Shown: positions 54,530-64,000 of the stretch, piece by piece
How positions within the stretch are numbered: position 1 is the stretch's first letter
Layout of the letters: each line of letters opens with the position of its first letter
Origin: JAJYSO01 sp964451785
Lineage (GTDB): Bacteria; Bacteroidota; Bacteroidia; Flavobacteriales; Flavobacteriaceae
Reading direction: 5' to 3'
Assembly: GCA_964451785.1 (NCBI GenBank)
Contig: CAYVJG010000001.1
Span: forward strand, 62,001 to 126,000
Length of the DNA stretch: 64,000 nt
Notes under the pieces: model-generated
Databases searched by the model: none
What the model was told of the DNA's origin: nothing
The model's input: the letters and a program-made list of their open reading frames with translations, nothing else
Program-made: the position numbers and the translations under genes

Positions 54530-54564
54530 AAAAAAGCCCAAAATCTTATTAGATTTCAGGCTTT
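54530..54564 (-). terminator. Terminator of tRNA-Pro (2)
   Basis: Minus strand AAAGCCTGAAATC with GATTTTGGGCTTTTTT; same structure as at 32727-32761. Confidence 0.75.
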
Positions 54565-54569
54565 CTTTG

Positions 54570-54644
54570 TCGGGGTGGCAGGATTCGAACCTGCGACCTC
54601 TTGGTCCCAAACCAAGCGCGATGACCGGGCTACGCTACACCCCG
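54570..54644 (-). tRNA. tRNA-Pro(TGG), copy 2
   Basis: 75 bases with discriminator A. Same acceptor, D and T arms as copy 1; the anticodon stem is CTTGG/CCAAG with loop TTTGGGA (anticodon TGG), so both copies read the same codons. Co-oriented with tRNA-Ser 16 bases upstream. Confidence 0.95.
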
Positions 54645-54660
54645 AAAGTTCTATTAACAG

Positions 54661-54745
54661 CGGAGAGACAGGGATTCGAACCCTGGCGACGCTTTCACGT
54701 CGACGGATTAGCAATCCGCTCCATTAACCACTCTGGCATCTCTCC
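54661..54745 (-). tRNA. tRNA-Ser(GCT)
   Basis: 85 bases with discriminator G. Acceptor GGAGAGA/TCTCTCC, anticodon loop TTGCTAA (anticodon GCT), a long variable arm CGACGTGAAAGCGTCG, T arm CAGGG-TTCGAAT-CCCTG. The long variable arm is diagnostic of serine tRNA here. Confidence 0.95.
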
Positions 54746-54896
54746 AATAATCTATATTTATAGAACTTTTGCTTTATCTAAGCGAGTGCAAATATAAAGC
54801 AACACTTCATTCTCTACAAACTTTTTTTTGACTTTTTTGCCCTAAAAATAACACTAAAAAATTATCCCCTCGTAATGAGGGGATTGGGTTTTAAAT

Positions 54897-57800
54897 TTAT
54901 TTTTTAATTTGCTTTGAAACCGATTTCTTGTAGTACTTTTTATGCTTCCAGTAGGCTACAGCACCTAATAGGAACCATGATAAAAGTCCGATGACAATAA
55001 ACTTATAGCTGATGATTTGTTCACCACTAGCATAAGAGTGTAGACCACTTAAGTAAAAGTTTACACCAAAGTAGGTAAACATGATGGAACTAAAAGCAAT
55101 AATAGCAATCCAGTTAAAGGCAAATCTACTGCGTAAGCCTGGTACTAGACGCATGTGAATCACAAAAGCGTAAACCATAATACTGATAAGGGCCCAAGTT
55201 TCTTTAGGGTCCCAGCTCCAGTAACGCCCCCAACTTTCGTTAGCCCATTGTCCACCGAGAAAGTTACCAATAGTCAACAACACAAGGCCTACAGTTATAG
55301 CCATTTCGGTAATGATGGTGAGCTCTTTAATGTTGAGTTCCATTTTAGCTTTGTTGTTTTTTGTGGTCATAATGATGAGCAATAACGACACAATACCAAG
55401 AATGGCGCCCAGCGTAAATGGCCCATAGCTCGCTACAATTATCGAGGTGTGAATCATAATCCAATACGAATCTAACACAGGAGCAAGGTGAGCAATAGAA
55501 GGATCCATCCAGTTCCAATGAGCAATCATCAAAATGATAGCGGTAACAAAGGCTGTTGAAGCAATAGTTAAATCACTTTTACGTCCAAAAATTAACCCAA
55601 ACAGCATAGTGGCCCAAGCTACATAAATCATACTTTCATAGGCATCTCCCCACGGGGCGTGCCCTGACACATACCAGCGCACAATAAGTCCGGCTGTGTG
55701 CAATAAGAATAGGAGTATAACTATAGCTTTGCCAAAATTGATGGTGTAATGAATCCATTTTTTGCTGTAGAAAATTTCGAGAATAACAAAGATGAATAGG
55801 AATAAACTGATGTAGGTGTAATATTCAAATAAGCTTTCAAAAATGTTGTATTTGTTATAGATGATTTCAGCTTCTATGCGATTATCACTCGGCATAACTT
55901 GTTTTCCAAATTTGTGTTGATAAACGTTTATGCTTTGTAAAACACTATTCGCTCTGGTGTAATCTCCTGAGGTGTGTCCGAGTTTTAAGCTTTGAATATA
56001 GATCGGTAAAGCGTTCATGACAAATAATGAATCTTTCCCATTAAATTTTTCAGGACTTTCTTTAGCATCAGGTAAGGAAACCCATTTGTTATCGATACTT
56101 CCTGGAACTGGGAAAATACGAAGTACTTTGCCTTGCAGAGCATTGTAAAGTAAATTTACTTTCCCATCGGTATCTACTAAGTCTTTTTGAAATTGACTTT
56201 TGCGTTTAGCTCGGTAAGCTTCTTCGAGATAAGGTGCAAATTTATAAGTGCCATCGGGATTGAAAAATCGCGTCATCTTTACGTGATCTGTTCCATCAGG
56301 AACTTCTAAAATGTCACGTAATTTTTCATCTTGACTTTTAATTTTAATGACTGGTACATTAAACCAAAGCGCAGGATGTGTCAACATTGAAAGCATCACC
56401 TGATCGCTGTTTAAGCCTAAATAAGAGGTTTGGCGACTAATTTTGCGCAGTAACTCTGATGAGTAGGTGTTAAGCGGCTTCATGCGGCCTTTGTAGTCTT
56501 GCATGACTAATTTTCCAAAGGCGGCAGCTTGTTTTTTAGGAACAGCATTTTCAATAATCAACTTGTTGATGTGATCAACAGATAAATCGGCTCCTATGAT
56601 TTGTGAGTGTTGTGAGGCTTCTGCATTTTGAGCCACTGAAGCATTTGTGTCGATAGCTACTTCCGTTGCTTCATTGTTAATGGTATCAGCAGCATTTTGA
56701 GCAAAGCTAGAGAAACCACTTAAAGCAAATAATAAAGTTAAAGCACCTAATAATTTAGCTCTGTTTTGTTTTTTCTTCGCTTTCACTTTGCGCAATTTTA
56801 CTTCGAGCTCTTTAAATCGAGAGCCTTTGATAAATAAGATTAAAAGCATACTAATATATAATAACGTGTAACCTACGTAAGTAATGTTAGTGCCCCACCA
56901 GTCGTGACTAACAGAGAGAATAGTTCCTTTTTCATCAGGCATAAAAGAGGATTGGAAAAAACGAAATCCGCCGTAATCCAATACGTGGTTCATATAAATA
57001 TCGTGATCACTGTGTTTGTCACCATCTTCAACAGTCACCTTACTCATAAAAGAAGAGTAGCTAGGGGTAGGGTTATTGGCTGTACCCGGATATTTTTTGG
57101 CGATAAAATCATTCAAGTGAATGTTAAACGGCAATTTGTATTCTTTACTACCATAACGCAAATGAATGTCAAGACCAGCCAATTCGGTATCAGAAAATTC
57201 ACTGATAATGCCCTGTGATCCTAGTAGTTTTAATTGTTTTTCCTCGCCATTTGAGCGCACAGTAACAAATACGGCATCAACAGATTGTGGATTTGGATTT
57301 TCTTCTTTAACCACGTCAAAATGGCCTTTAATGGCTGGTTCAGGTAGTACAAAGCGCAAGCCTGCTAAACTGTAAAGCGAACGCAATTGCAGTGGTTGTA
57401 CACTGTCTTTAGCCACCAAGCCTGTTTTTTGATCGGCCATGCGAAGGTAAGTCCCTTCAAAAGGCGTGTTGATGGTATAATTACCTTGATCGTCTAAATG
57501 GATGTTGATAGCACCATCAGTGGGTTTGTTAAAAGCGAATAAAATATTGTAAAAATTACTAACCTGCCCTTCAGCGATGTAGTGATCTTTGCGTTGTCCA
57601 CTGCCAGCTTCAACGATTTTTAAGTAGCGTTTTCCGGTAGAATCGGCGACTACAGTGCGCTTGGCATCTTTAATAAATTTAGTAATTTCTAAAGAAACCT
57701 CTTGTCCTTTGAAGTCTGTATAAAAGTAGTGGTGGTTGTTAGCACCATCAGCTAAGAGGACGTGAAAGTCTTTTTCTTTACGCAACATTTTACCGTCGTA

Positions 57801-58193
57801 TTCACCATCGATATAGGCGGTTAAAAATGTTTTTTGTGACATGATTACATTTGAAGACTCACCTTCGCGAATTGGCATAACGCCTTCATAACTGATATAA
57901 CGAGTGACACCAGCACCTATAAGAATTAAAATAAAAGAGGCGTGAAACAAAAGGGTCAACCACTTTTCTTTACGCCAAAGTTTGTATTTTGAGATGTTAC
58001 CAATAAAGTTGAGTGTTAATAAAATCATGACGGCCTCAAACCACTTGGCATTGTAAACATAGATACGTGCAAATGCAGTGCTATACGAGTTTTCTATAAA
58101 GGTTCCTACAGCCATACCCGCTGCAAAAACAATAAAAAGTACGGCCATTAAGCGCGTAGAAAATAGAAAATCCGTTATCTTTTTTAGAATCAT
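54897..58193 (-). CDS. ccsBA: ResB-CcsA fusion (system II cytochrome c synthase)
   Basis: 1098 aa from MILKKITDFLFSTRLMAVLF. N-terminal ResB/CcsB part with transmembrane helices and a large periplasmic domain (about 90-430); a middle region with signal-peptide-like LLGALTLLFALSGFSSFAQ (about 485-503) and a second soluble domain; then the CcsA part with the heme-handling WWD motif WGRYWSWDPKETWALI near 985-1000. Exports heme and attaches it to CxxCH sites, such as those of ActA and ActE. The start at 58193 is 25 bases after a -7 box; an upstream TTG overlaps that region. Confidence 0.95.
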   Translation of the reverse strand: MILKKITDFLFSTRLMAVLFIVFAAGMAVGTFIENSYSTAFARIYVYNAKWFEAVMILLTLNFIGNISKYKLWRKEKWLTLLFHASFILILIGAGVTRYISYEGVMPIREGESSNVIMSQKTFLTAYIDGEYDGKMLRKEKDFHVLLADGANNHHYFYTDFKGQEVSLEITKFIKDAKRTVVADSTGKRYLKIVEAGSGQRKDHYIAEGQVSNFYNILFAFNKPTDGAINIHLDDQGNYTINTPFEGTYLRMADQKTGLVAKDSVQPLQLRSLYSLAGLRFVLPEPAIKGHFDVVKEENPNPQSVDAVFVTVRSNGEEKQLKLLGSQGIISEFSDTELAGLDIHLRYGSKEYKLPFNIHLNDFIAKKYPGTANNPTPSYSSFMSKVTVEDGDKHSDHDIYMNHVLDYGGFRFFQSSFMPDEKGTILSVSHDWWGTNITYVGYTLLYISMLLILFIKGSRFKELEVKLRKVKAKKKQNRAKLLGALTLLFALSGFSSFAQNAADTINNEATEVAIDTNASVAQNAEASQHSQIIGADLSVDHINKLIIENAVPKKQAAAFGKLVMQDYKGRMKPLNTYSSELLRKISRQTSYLGLNSDQVMLSMLTHPALWFNVPVIKIKSQDEKLRDILEVPDGTDHVKMTRFFNPDGTYKFAPYLEEAYRAKRKSQFQKDLVDTDGKVNLLYNALQGKVLRIFPVPGSIDNKWVSLPDAKESPEKFNGKDSLFVMNALPIYIQSLKLGHTSGDYTRANSVLQSINVYQHKFGKQVMPSDNRIEAEIIYNKYNIFESLFEYYTYISLFLFIFVILEIFYSKKWIHYTINFGKAIVILLFLLHTAGLIVRWYVSGHAPWGDAYESMIYVAWATMLFGLIFGRKSDLTIASTAFVTAIILMIAHWNWMDPSIAHLAPVLDSYWIMIHTSIIVASYGPFTLGAILGIVSLLLIIMTTKNNKAKMELNIKELTIITEMAITVGLVLLTIGNFLGGQWANESWGRYWSWDPKETWALISIMVYAFVIHMRLVPGLRSRFAFNWIAIIAFSSIMFTYFGVNFYLSGLHSYASGEQIISYKFIVIGLLSWFLLGAVAYWKHKKYYKKSVSKQIKK

Positions 58194-58217
58194 GGGACGG
58201 AAATTTATCAAGTTGTG

Positions 58218-58225
58218 CAAATTTA
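58218..58225 (-). promoter_or_regulatory. -7 box of the ccsBA promoter
   Basis: Minus strand TAAATTTG, 24 bases before the ATG. The TTG at 58229 that could be used for a longer frame lies just upstream of it. Confidence 0.5.
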
Positions 58226-58445
58226 CCAATAACCGCTTATTTTGAGCGCTTCTAGCTGCAATATTTTCGTTAAAATATTTCCTAGATAATGAATGAGTTA
58301 CGCGTGAATTGTTACTTGCTTTTTATAGGTTTTTTCTAGTGTTGAGAGCGGATACTAAAAACTGTAAAAAAGATAGTATTGCGTGATAGGTATTGTTTTA
58401 TGCGCTATTTGTAGATTCTTTTGTCCGAAATAAAACTGAAAAGAA

Positions 58446-58487
58446 AATCCTTACACAAATTTAATGCCTGTAATTTGTGTGAGGATT
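58446..58487 (-). terminator. Terminator of the PadR-PspC-DUF2807 operon
   Basis: AATCCTTACACAAATT pairs with AATTTGTGTGAGGATT (one mismatch); on the minus strand it is followed by TTTTCTTTT. It lies about 75 bases beyond the DUF2807 stop. The remaining intergenic bases 58226-58561 hold no gene. Confidence 0.75.
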
Positions 58488-58561
58488 GAGGTTTAATTTT
58501 GAAGAGGGACTAGATAATATATCTATTTAGTGTTAAAAATAAATAGTTGTTTTAACTTAAA

Positions 58562-59299
58562 TTAGTCCACGTCAACCGAAATACTTCCTCCCGAAATGGA
58601 TTGATTGAATTGTTTTTGTTTGGGATCTCCTTTATAATCAATTGAGCCGCCACTACTGGTTTTGGCTTTTAATAAATTGAGTGCATACACCTGAATACTT
58701 CCCCCTGAAGAAGCTTTAACATCGGCTTCTTGGGTTTTGAGGTGCTCAAGGTCGATATCAGCTCCGCTTGAAGCTTCGGCTGATAATTGCTTGCTGGTAC
58801 CAGTCAATTCAATTTCGCTTCCCGAACTAGCATCTAAAGTTAAACGTCCGGTTTTTAGTTGCAATTTTATTTCAGCTCCGCTAGAAGAATGTAAGTTGAG
58901 TTGTGCTTGATCAAAGCTGTCAGCAGAATGCACTTCGCTGCCGCTACTGGCAGTAATAGCAGTCAAGTTGTTGTAGTAAACACTGATTTTACGCGATTTT
59001 GAATGCCCTATATTTTTGAGGGTTTTAAAGATTAATTCATCACCTTTGATATGATAGGTTAATAAATCTTGAAGGTTTTCCTCGGTGCGTACCACAATAT
59101 GAGGGTGGTCACTTTTGATGAGCTCAACTTCCCAACCTGCAGATATGTCTAAGGCCGTGAAAGTTTTGTTGAGTGGATAAGTGCGCTCGACTACAGGTCC
59201 TTCTCCGTCTATTCCCGAAAAATTGACGTTTAGTTTGCAAGCAGTAAGACTAGTGCTAATGAGTAAAAGCGTAAGAATTAGTTTGGTTTTGAGTAACAT
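58562..59299 (-). CDS. Head-GIN domain (DUF2807) lipoprotein
   Basis: 245 aa. Lipoprotein signal with LTAC (Cys at about 21), then a right-handed beta-helix-like adhesin domain made of repeated SSGSEI/SSGADI/SSGGSI units (about 115-245). DUF2807 proteins are frequent partners of PspC/PadR in Bacteroidota; function unknown. Its ATG is 11 bases after the stop of the PspC gene, and the CAA microsatellite at that gene's end lies just upstream, so repeat-length changes could affect translation of this gene. Confidence 0.9.
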   Translation of the reverse strand: MLLKTKLILTLLLISTSLTACKLNVNFSGIDGEGPVVERTYPLNKTFTALDISAGWEVELIKSDHPHIVVRTEENLQDLLTYHIKGDELIFKTLKNIGHSKSRKISVYYNNLTAITASSGSEVHSADSFDQAQLNLHSSSGAEIKLQLKTGRLTLDASSGSEIELTGTSKQLSAEASSGADIDLEHLKTQEADVKASSGGSIQVYALNLLKAKTSSGGSIDYKGDPKQKQFNQSISGGSISVDVD

Positions 59300-59310
59300 A
59301 AGTTGTCGGT

Positions 59311-60937
<1,627 letters not shown>

Positions 60938-60945
<8 letters not shown>

Positions 60946-61288
60946 GAGAGTCCGTTTTTGTTGAGGTTACAGCGGTGACTGAGGCTTGTAAAGCAGTCCA
61001 AGTTTTACCTAATTCGCTTAAAAATTCTTCGCCTTGTGGGGTGAGACTGTAGTATTTTCGAGGAGGACCACCAGTTGATTCTTCCCAGTGGTAGCTCAGT
61101 AATTTGGCGTTCTTTAAACGCGTCATCAAGGGGTATATGGTACCTTCAACAACTAGAAGTTCAGCGTCTTTTAAACGATCTAGTAGCTCCCCAACATACG
61201 CGTCTTGTCTGTGTAAAATACTTAAAATACAGTATTCTAATACGCCTTTTCGCATTTGCGCTTTGGTGTTTTCTAACTTCATCAGCAC
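60938..61288 (-). CDS. PadR-family transcriptional regulator
   Basis: 116 aa winged helix: MRKGVLEYCILSILHRQDAYVGEL, then VEGTIYPLMTRLKNAKLLSYHW (recognition helix and wing) and GPPRKYYSLTPQGEEFL, typical PadR motifs. First gene of the leftward operon with PspC and DUF2807, preceded by a good promoter. PadR repressors usually control their own operon. The start could be the Met at codon 1 or codon 3. Confidence 0.95.
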
Positions 61289-61319
61289 AGGATTTATAAA
61301 TTCAGTTACATTTCTAATG

Positions 61320-61351
61320 CAAAGATATATCTATTAAATGGTATTATGCAA
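61320..61351 (-). promoter_or_regulatory. Promoter of the PadR-PspC-DUF2807 operon
   Basis: Minus strand TTG (61349-61351), 21-base spacer, TATCTTTG (61320-61327), 32 bases before the PadR start. One of the best full consensus matches in the window. Confidence 0.7.
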
Positions 61352-61541
61352 TACATAGTAGTGTTTATTTTTAAAATTTAACAGATTTGTGTAGAGTTAA
61401 GTTGCTGAAAAATAGAATTGTAATCTTTGAAAATCCTTAAAATTACAGGGAAGTCACGATTTTAAGAGACTTCATTTTTTGAATTTGTGTTAATCCCTTA
61501 CCTTTACTAATTATTAAGAAAACAGATTAGATTTTTGATAC

Positions 61542-63422
61542 ATGCTTAAAAATTCAGCCTTAGCCATAGCTTTATTGTGTTGTTTTCTCTCAACAACTCG
61601 CGCTCAACAACTTTATGAACCGAGAAACATTAAAGCGGCTTATGAAGCTCAAACGAGAAGTCGTACGGGTGATCCCGGGGAAAATTACTGGCAAAATCAC
61701 GCGCATTACACAATGTCTATCACGGTAAAACCGCCACAAAGACTGGTAAAAGGGCATGAAGTTATTAGGTATACCAATAATAGCCCTGACACCTTGAGCC
61801 GGTTCAATTTTAAGCTGTTTATGAATCATCATAAACCTGGAGCTCCTCGAAATAGACCTGTACCTGAAGACTACCTCACTTCAGGGTTACATATTGATTA
61901 TTATGCTGAAAATGGAGAAACGCAGACTTGGCCTTCTAGCAAGATGGACGGCACTGATAAATTTATCAAATTACAATCGCCACTTTTGCCGGGTGAGCAA
62001 GTGCAGTTGACTATTGATTGGCATTATGACTTGTCAAAAGTGAGCAGTAGAGAAGGGGCTATATCGCAACACAGTTTTTTCTTGGCTTATTTTTTCCCAC
62101 GTGTAGCGGTGTATGATGATTATGTAGGTTGGGACAAAATGCCGCACGTGCTGTCACAAGAATTTTATAATGATTTTAGTGATTTTGAAGTGTCAGTAAG
62201 TGTACCTCAAGATTATTTGGTGTGGGCTACAGGGCGTTTGCAAAATCCTCAATCGGTATTGCAAAACAAGTTTTATCAGCGTTATAAAAAATCATTAATC
62301 AGCGATGAGGTGGTGACAATTGTAGATGCTACCGACTTACAAAAAGGCGGAATTACAGCTAATGATTCGCTAGTAACTTGGCGTTGGAAAGCATCTAATG
62401 TGACTGATTTTGCTTTGGCTGTCAGCGATGAGTACTTATGGGATGCCGGCAGTGTGGATGTAGGTCGTGCTGAACGCGTGAGTGTGCAAGCAGCTTATGA
62501 GCCTGCGGCAACAGATTTTCAAAATATGGTCGGTTATGCTAAACATGCTTTGCAATGGTTTTCAAATCACACTCCCGGGATAGCTTATCCTTATCCTACC
62601 ATGACGGTCGTGCGCGGGTTTGCCGATATGGAATATCCGATGCTGGCTAATGATAGTTCACATCCTGACAATCCCAATTTCACACGATTTGTAGCTGAGC
62701 ACGAATTAGCACATTCTTATTTTCCTTTTTATATGGGTACCAACCAAACGCGATTCGGATTTATGGATGAAGGCTGGGCTACGGCATTGGAATATTTGAT
62801 TAGTATAGTTGATTTAGGAAAAGAACAAGCTGTAGAAAATTTTAAAAAATTTAGAGTCAACCGCTGGATTAACGACCCGTCCTTTGAGCAAGCCATTCCT
62901 ATAATTACACCGTCAAATATTCTGCGCGGTGCTGCCTTGAGCAATAATCAATATGGAAAAGCCGCTTTGGGCTATTTGGCCTTGCGCGATTTGTTAGGCA
63001 AAGATCAGTTTTTAATGGCTTTACAAACTTATATGCAGCGTTGGCACGGCAAACATCCTATGCCGTGGGATTTCTTTTACAGCATTAATGACGCAACACA
63101 AAAGGATTTAAATTGGTTCTGGAAAAGCTGGTTTTTTAGCCATAATTATATTGATTACAGCATCGAAAAGGTGAAGGTAAAACGCCATAAAGTGAAATTG
63201 ACTATCCGCAATCGCGGTGGATTACCCGCTCCTGTAAACATTATCCTGACTGATGGTAAAGGTCAAACAAAAAGAGTACATTTGACCCCTTCAATTTGGA
63301 AATCAAATCCTGTTGAAAAAACAATACAAATTAAAAATGTCAACCCACCACAATCAATAACACTTGAAGGAAGCATCTTTATGGACGCTACGCCTTCTGA
63401 TAATAGCTGGAAAAATGATTAA
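61542..63422 (+). CDS. Secreted M1-family metallopeptidase (aminopeptidase-like)
   Basis: 626 aa. Signal peptide ending TTRAQ (1-21). The zinc site is HELAH (H387, H391) and DEGW (E410), the HExxH-x18-E arrangement of M1 enzymes. The upstream domain is the beta-sandwich of M1 proteins. Divergent from the PadR operon; marC overlaps its end by 8 bases. Confidence 0.92.
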   Translation: MLKNSALAIALLCCFLSTTRAQQLYEPRNIKAAYEAQTRSRTGDPGENYWQNHAHYTMSITVKPPQRLVKGHEVIRYTNNSPDTLSRFNFKLFMNHHKPGAPRNRPVPEDYLTSGLHIDYYAENGETQTWPSSKMDGTDKFIKLQSPLLPGEQVQLTIDWHYDLSKVSSREGAISQHSFFLAYFFPRVAVYDDYVGWDKMPHVLSQEFYNDFSDFEVSVSVPQDYLVWATGRLQNPQSVLQNKFYQRYKKSLISDEVVTIVDATDLQKGGITANDSLVTWRWKASNVTDFALAVSDEYLWDAGSVDVGRAERVSVQAAYEPAATDFQNMVGYAKHALQWFSNHTPGIAYPYPTMTVVRGFADMEYPMLANDSSHPDNPNFTRFVAEHELAHSYFPFYMGTNQTRFGFMDEGWATALEYLISIVDLGKEQAVENFKKFRVNRWINDPSFEQAIPIITPSNILRGAALSNNQYGKAALGYLALRDLLGKDQFLMALQTYMQRWHGKHPMPWDFFYSINDATQKDLNWFWKSWFFSHNYIDYSIEKVKVKRHKVKLTIRNRGGLPAPVNIILTDGKGQTKRVHLTPSIWKSNPVEKTIQIKNVNPPQSITLEGSIFMDATPSDNSWKND

Positions 63423-64000
63423 TTATTTAACTTTCGCATTGACAGTTTTTATGGGATTCTTCGCTATTATGAATCCTATTTCAAACTTAACTGTGTTTTT
63501 AAGCCTTACTGAAGGTGCCGATAAAGAGACAAAACGCCGTATCAATATAAAAGCAGTCAAGACGGCTTTTATAATCGTTTTCCTCTTTATGATATTAGGT
63601 GAAATTATTTTTAACCTTTTCGGGATTACGATTCCAGCTTTTAAAATTACTGGGGGAATTTTGGTGTTTCTAGTGGGATTTGATATGATTGGCTCTAAAA
63701 AATCACCAGCTCAAGGCTTGGCTAAGATCAATATTGATGAAGATATCGCTATTTCGCCATTAGCAATACCTATGTTAGCTGGTCCCGGCGCTATTGTGAC
63801 AGCTATGAACTTTGTGTCTAAAAACACCTGGGGGCATTCAGCAATCGTGATTGTTGTGTTTGGCATTGTTTGTTACCTTAATTTTATGGTGTTTAATATG
63901 AGTGAAGTGATTATCAAACGATTGGGGCACAATGTGATTTCAGTGATTGGAAAATTGATGGGACTCATCATCGCTATTATTGGTACAGATATGATTATTA
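63415..64000 (+). CDS. MarC-family inner-membrane protein, 5' part (cut by window edge)
   Basis: I translated this by hand: ATG at 63415, 195 codons open to the window edge. Several hydrophobic segments and the family stretches GFFAIMNPISNLTVFLSL, SPLAIPMLAGPGAIVTAM and RLGHNVISVIGKLMGLI are present. MarC (UPF0056) proteins are membrane proteins of uncertain function, not the multiple-antibiotic-resistance determinant. It overlaps the M1 gene by 8 bases, so the two are probably coupled. Confidence 0.9.
   Translation, partial: MINYLTFALTVFMGFFAIMNPISNLTVFLSLTEGADKETKRRINIKAVKTAFIIVFLFMILGEIIFNLFGITIPAFKITGGILVFLVGFDMIGSKKSPAQGLAKINIDEDIAISPLAIPMLAGPGAIVTAMNFVSKNTWGHSAIVIVVFGIVCYLNFMVFNMSEVIIKRLGHNVISVIGKLMGLIIAIIGTDMII

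Larger units (their letters stand above)
54203..54569. other. Duplicated tRNA-Pro downstream segment (copy 2)
   Basis: No gene. In left-to-right order: palindromic hairpin (54274-54301), terminator hairpin AAATCCCTTCAC/GTGAAAGGATTT (54357-54385), tRNA relic 2 (54387-54450), an inverted repeat with loop (about 54477-54535) and the tRNA-Pro terminator (54530-54564). The same order occurs at 32521-32767. Confidence 0.75.

Noticed and set aside
54567..54797. Open frame reading MSGWQDSNLRPLGPK...
   Set aside because: It is a translation of tRNA-Pro and tRNA-Ser antisense, a familiar spurious protein.

Overview
The window is AT-rich chromosomal DNA of a Bacteroidota species, most probably a flavobacterium. 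Evidence: an alternative complex III operon (actA-F) joined to cytochrome oxidase genes, a ResB-CcsA fusion protein, a PadR/PspC/DUF2807 module, DUF6427 and DUF6341 proteins beside purD, a fused thrA in a thrABC operon, and repeated TAnnTTTG -7 promoter boxes with few Shine-Dalgarno sequences. I could not place the genus.

Layout. 1-5052: cut aminotransferase, lspA, a leftward rimB-rimK-aspartoacylase-folate cyclo-ligase operon, and xth. 5053-6339: a gene-poor relic zone holding a direct-repeat-flanked cassette (a twice-frameshifted glycine-zipper peptide gene plus an intact 57-aa membrane protein), a possible IS66 relic and copy A of a dispersed hairpin repeat. 6340-9596: OmpA-like lipoprotein, dihydrofolate reductase, class V aminotransferase, SPOR protein. 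9820-21513: the electron-transfer operon actABCDEF plus oxidase subunits II and I. 21586-28036: ruvB, thiL, sucA, sucB. 28223-31360: a protein of unknown function, DUF6427, DUF6341, purD. 31361-32842: a second relic zone with a bPH protein gene split by one frameshift in a homopolymer, an IS982-like transposase stub, repeats and tRNA-Pro. 32891-42339: lysS, lipB, a small lipoprotein, arsC-like, repeat copy B, an S9 peptidase and an M16 peptidase. 42668-51575: two tandem APC permeases, then a thr leader peptide/attenuator and thrABC. 51842-58193: 1-Cys peroxiredoxin, an FAD protein, a second copy of the tRNA-Pro region, tRNA-Ser and ccsBA. 58562-64000: the PadR/PspC/DUF2807 operon, an M1 peptidase and a cut marC.

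How the genes work together. ActA-F oxidise menaquinol and pass electrons to the aa3-type oxidase; CcsBA attaches the hemes that ActA and ActE need. SucA/SucB supply TCA-cycle reducing power. ThrABC convert aspartate to threonine, apparently controlled by a Thr/Ser/Ile-rich leader peptide with overlapping terminator and antiterminator stems. PadR probably controls the PspC/DUF2807 envelope genes.

The points most worth a second look are the thr attenuator, the bacteriocin-like cassette at 5068-5879, the hairpin repeat shared by 6038-6148 and 36828-36940, the duplicated tRNA-Pro segment with tRNA relics, the split bPH gene, the RimK/aspartoacylase operon and the 17-CAA microsatellite at the end of the PspC gene. 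Family assignments come from recognising motifs by eye; no database search was run.
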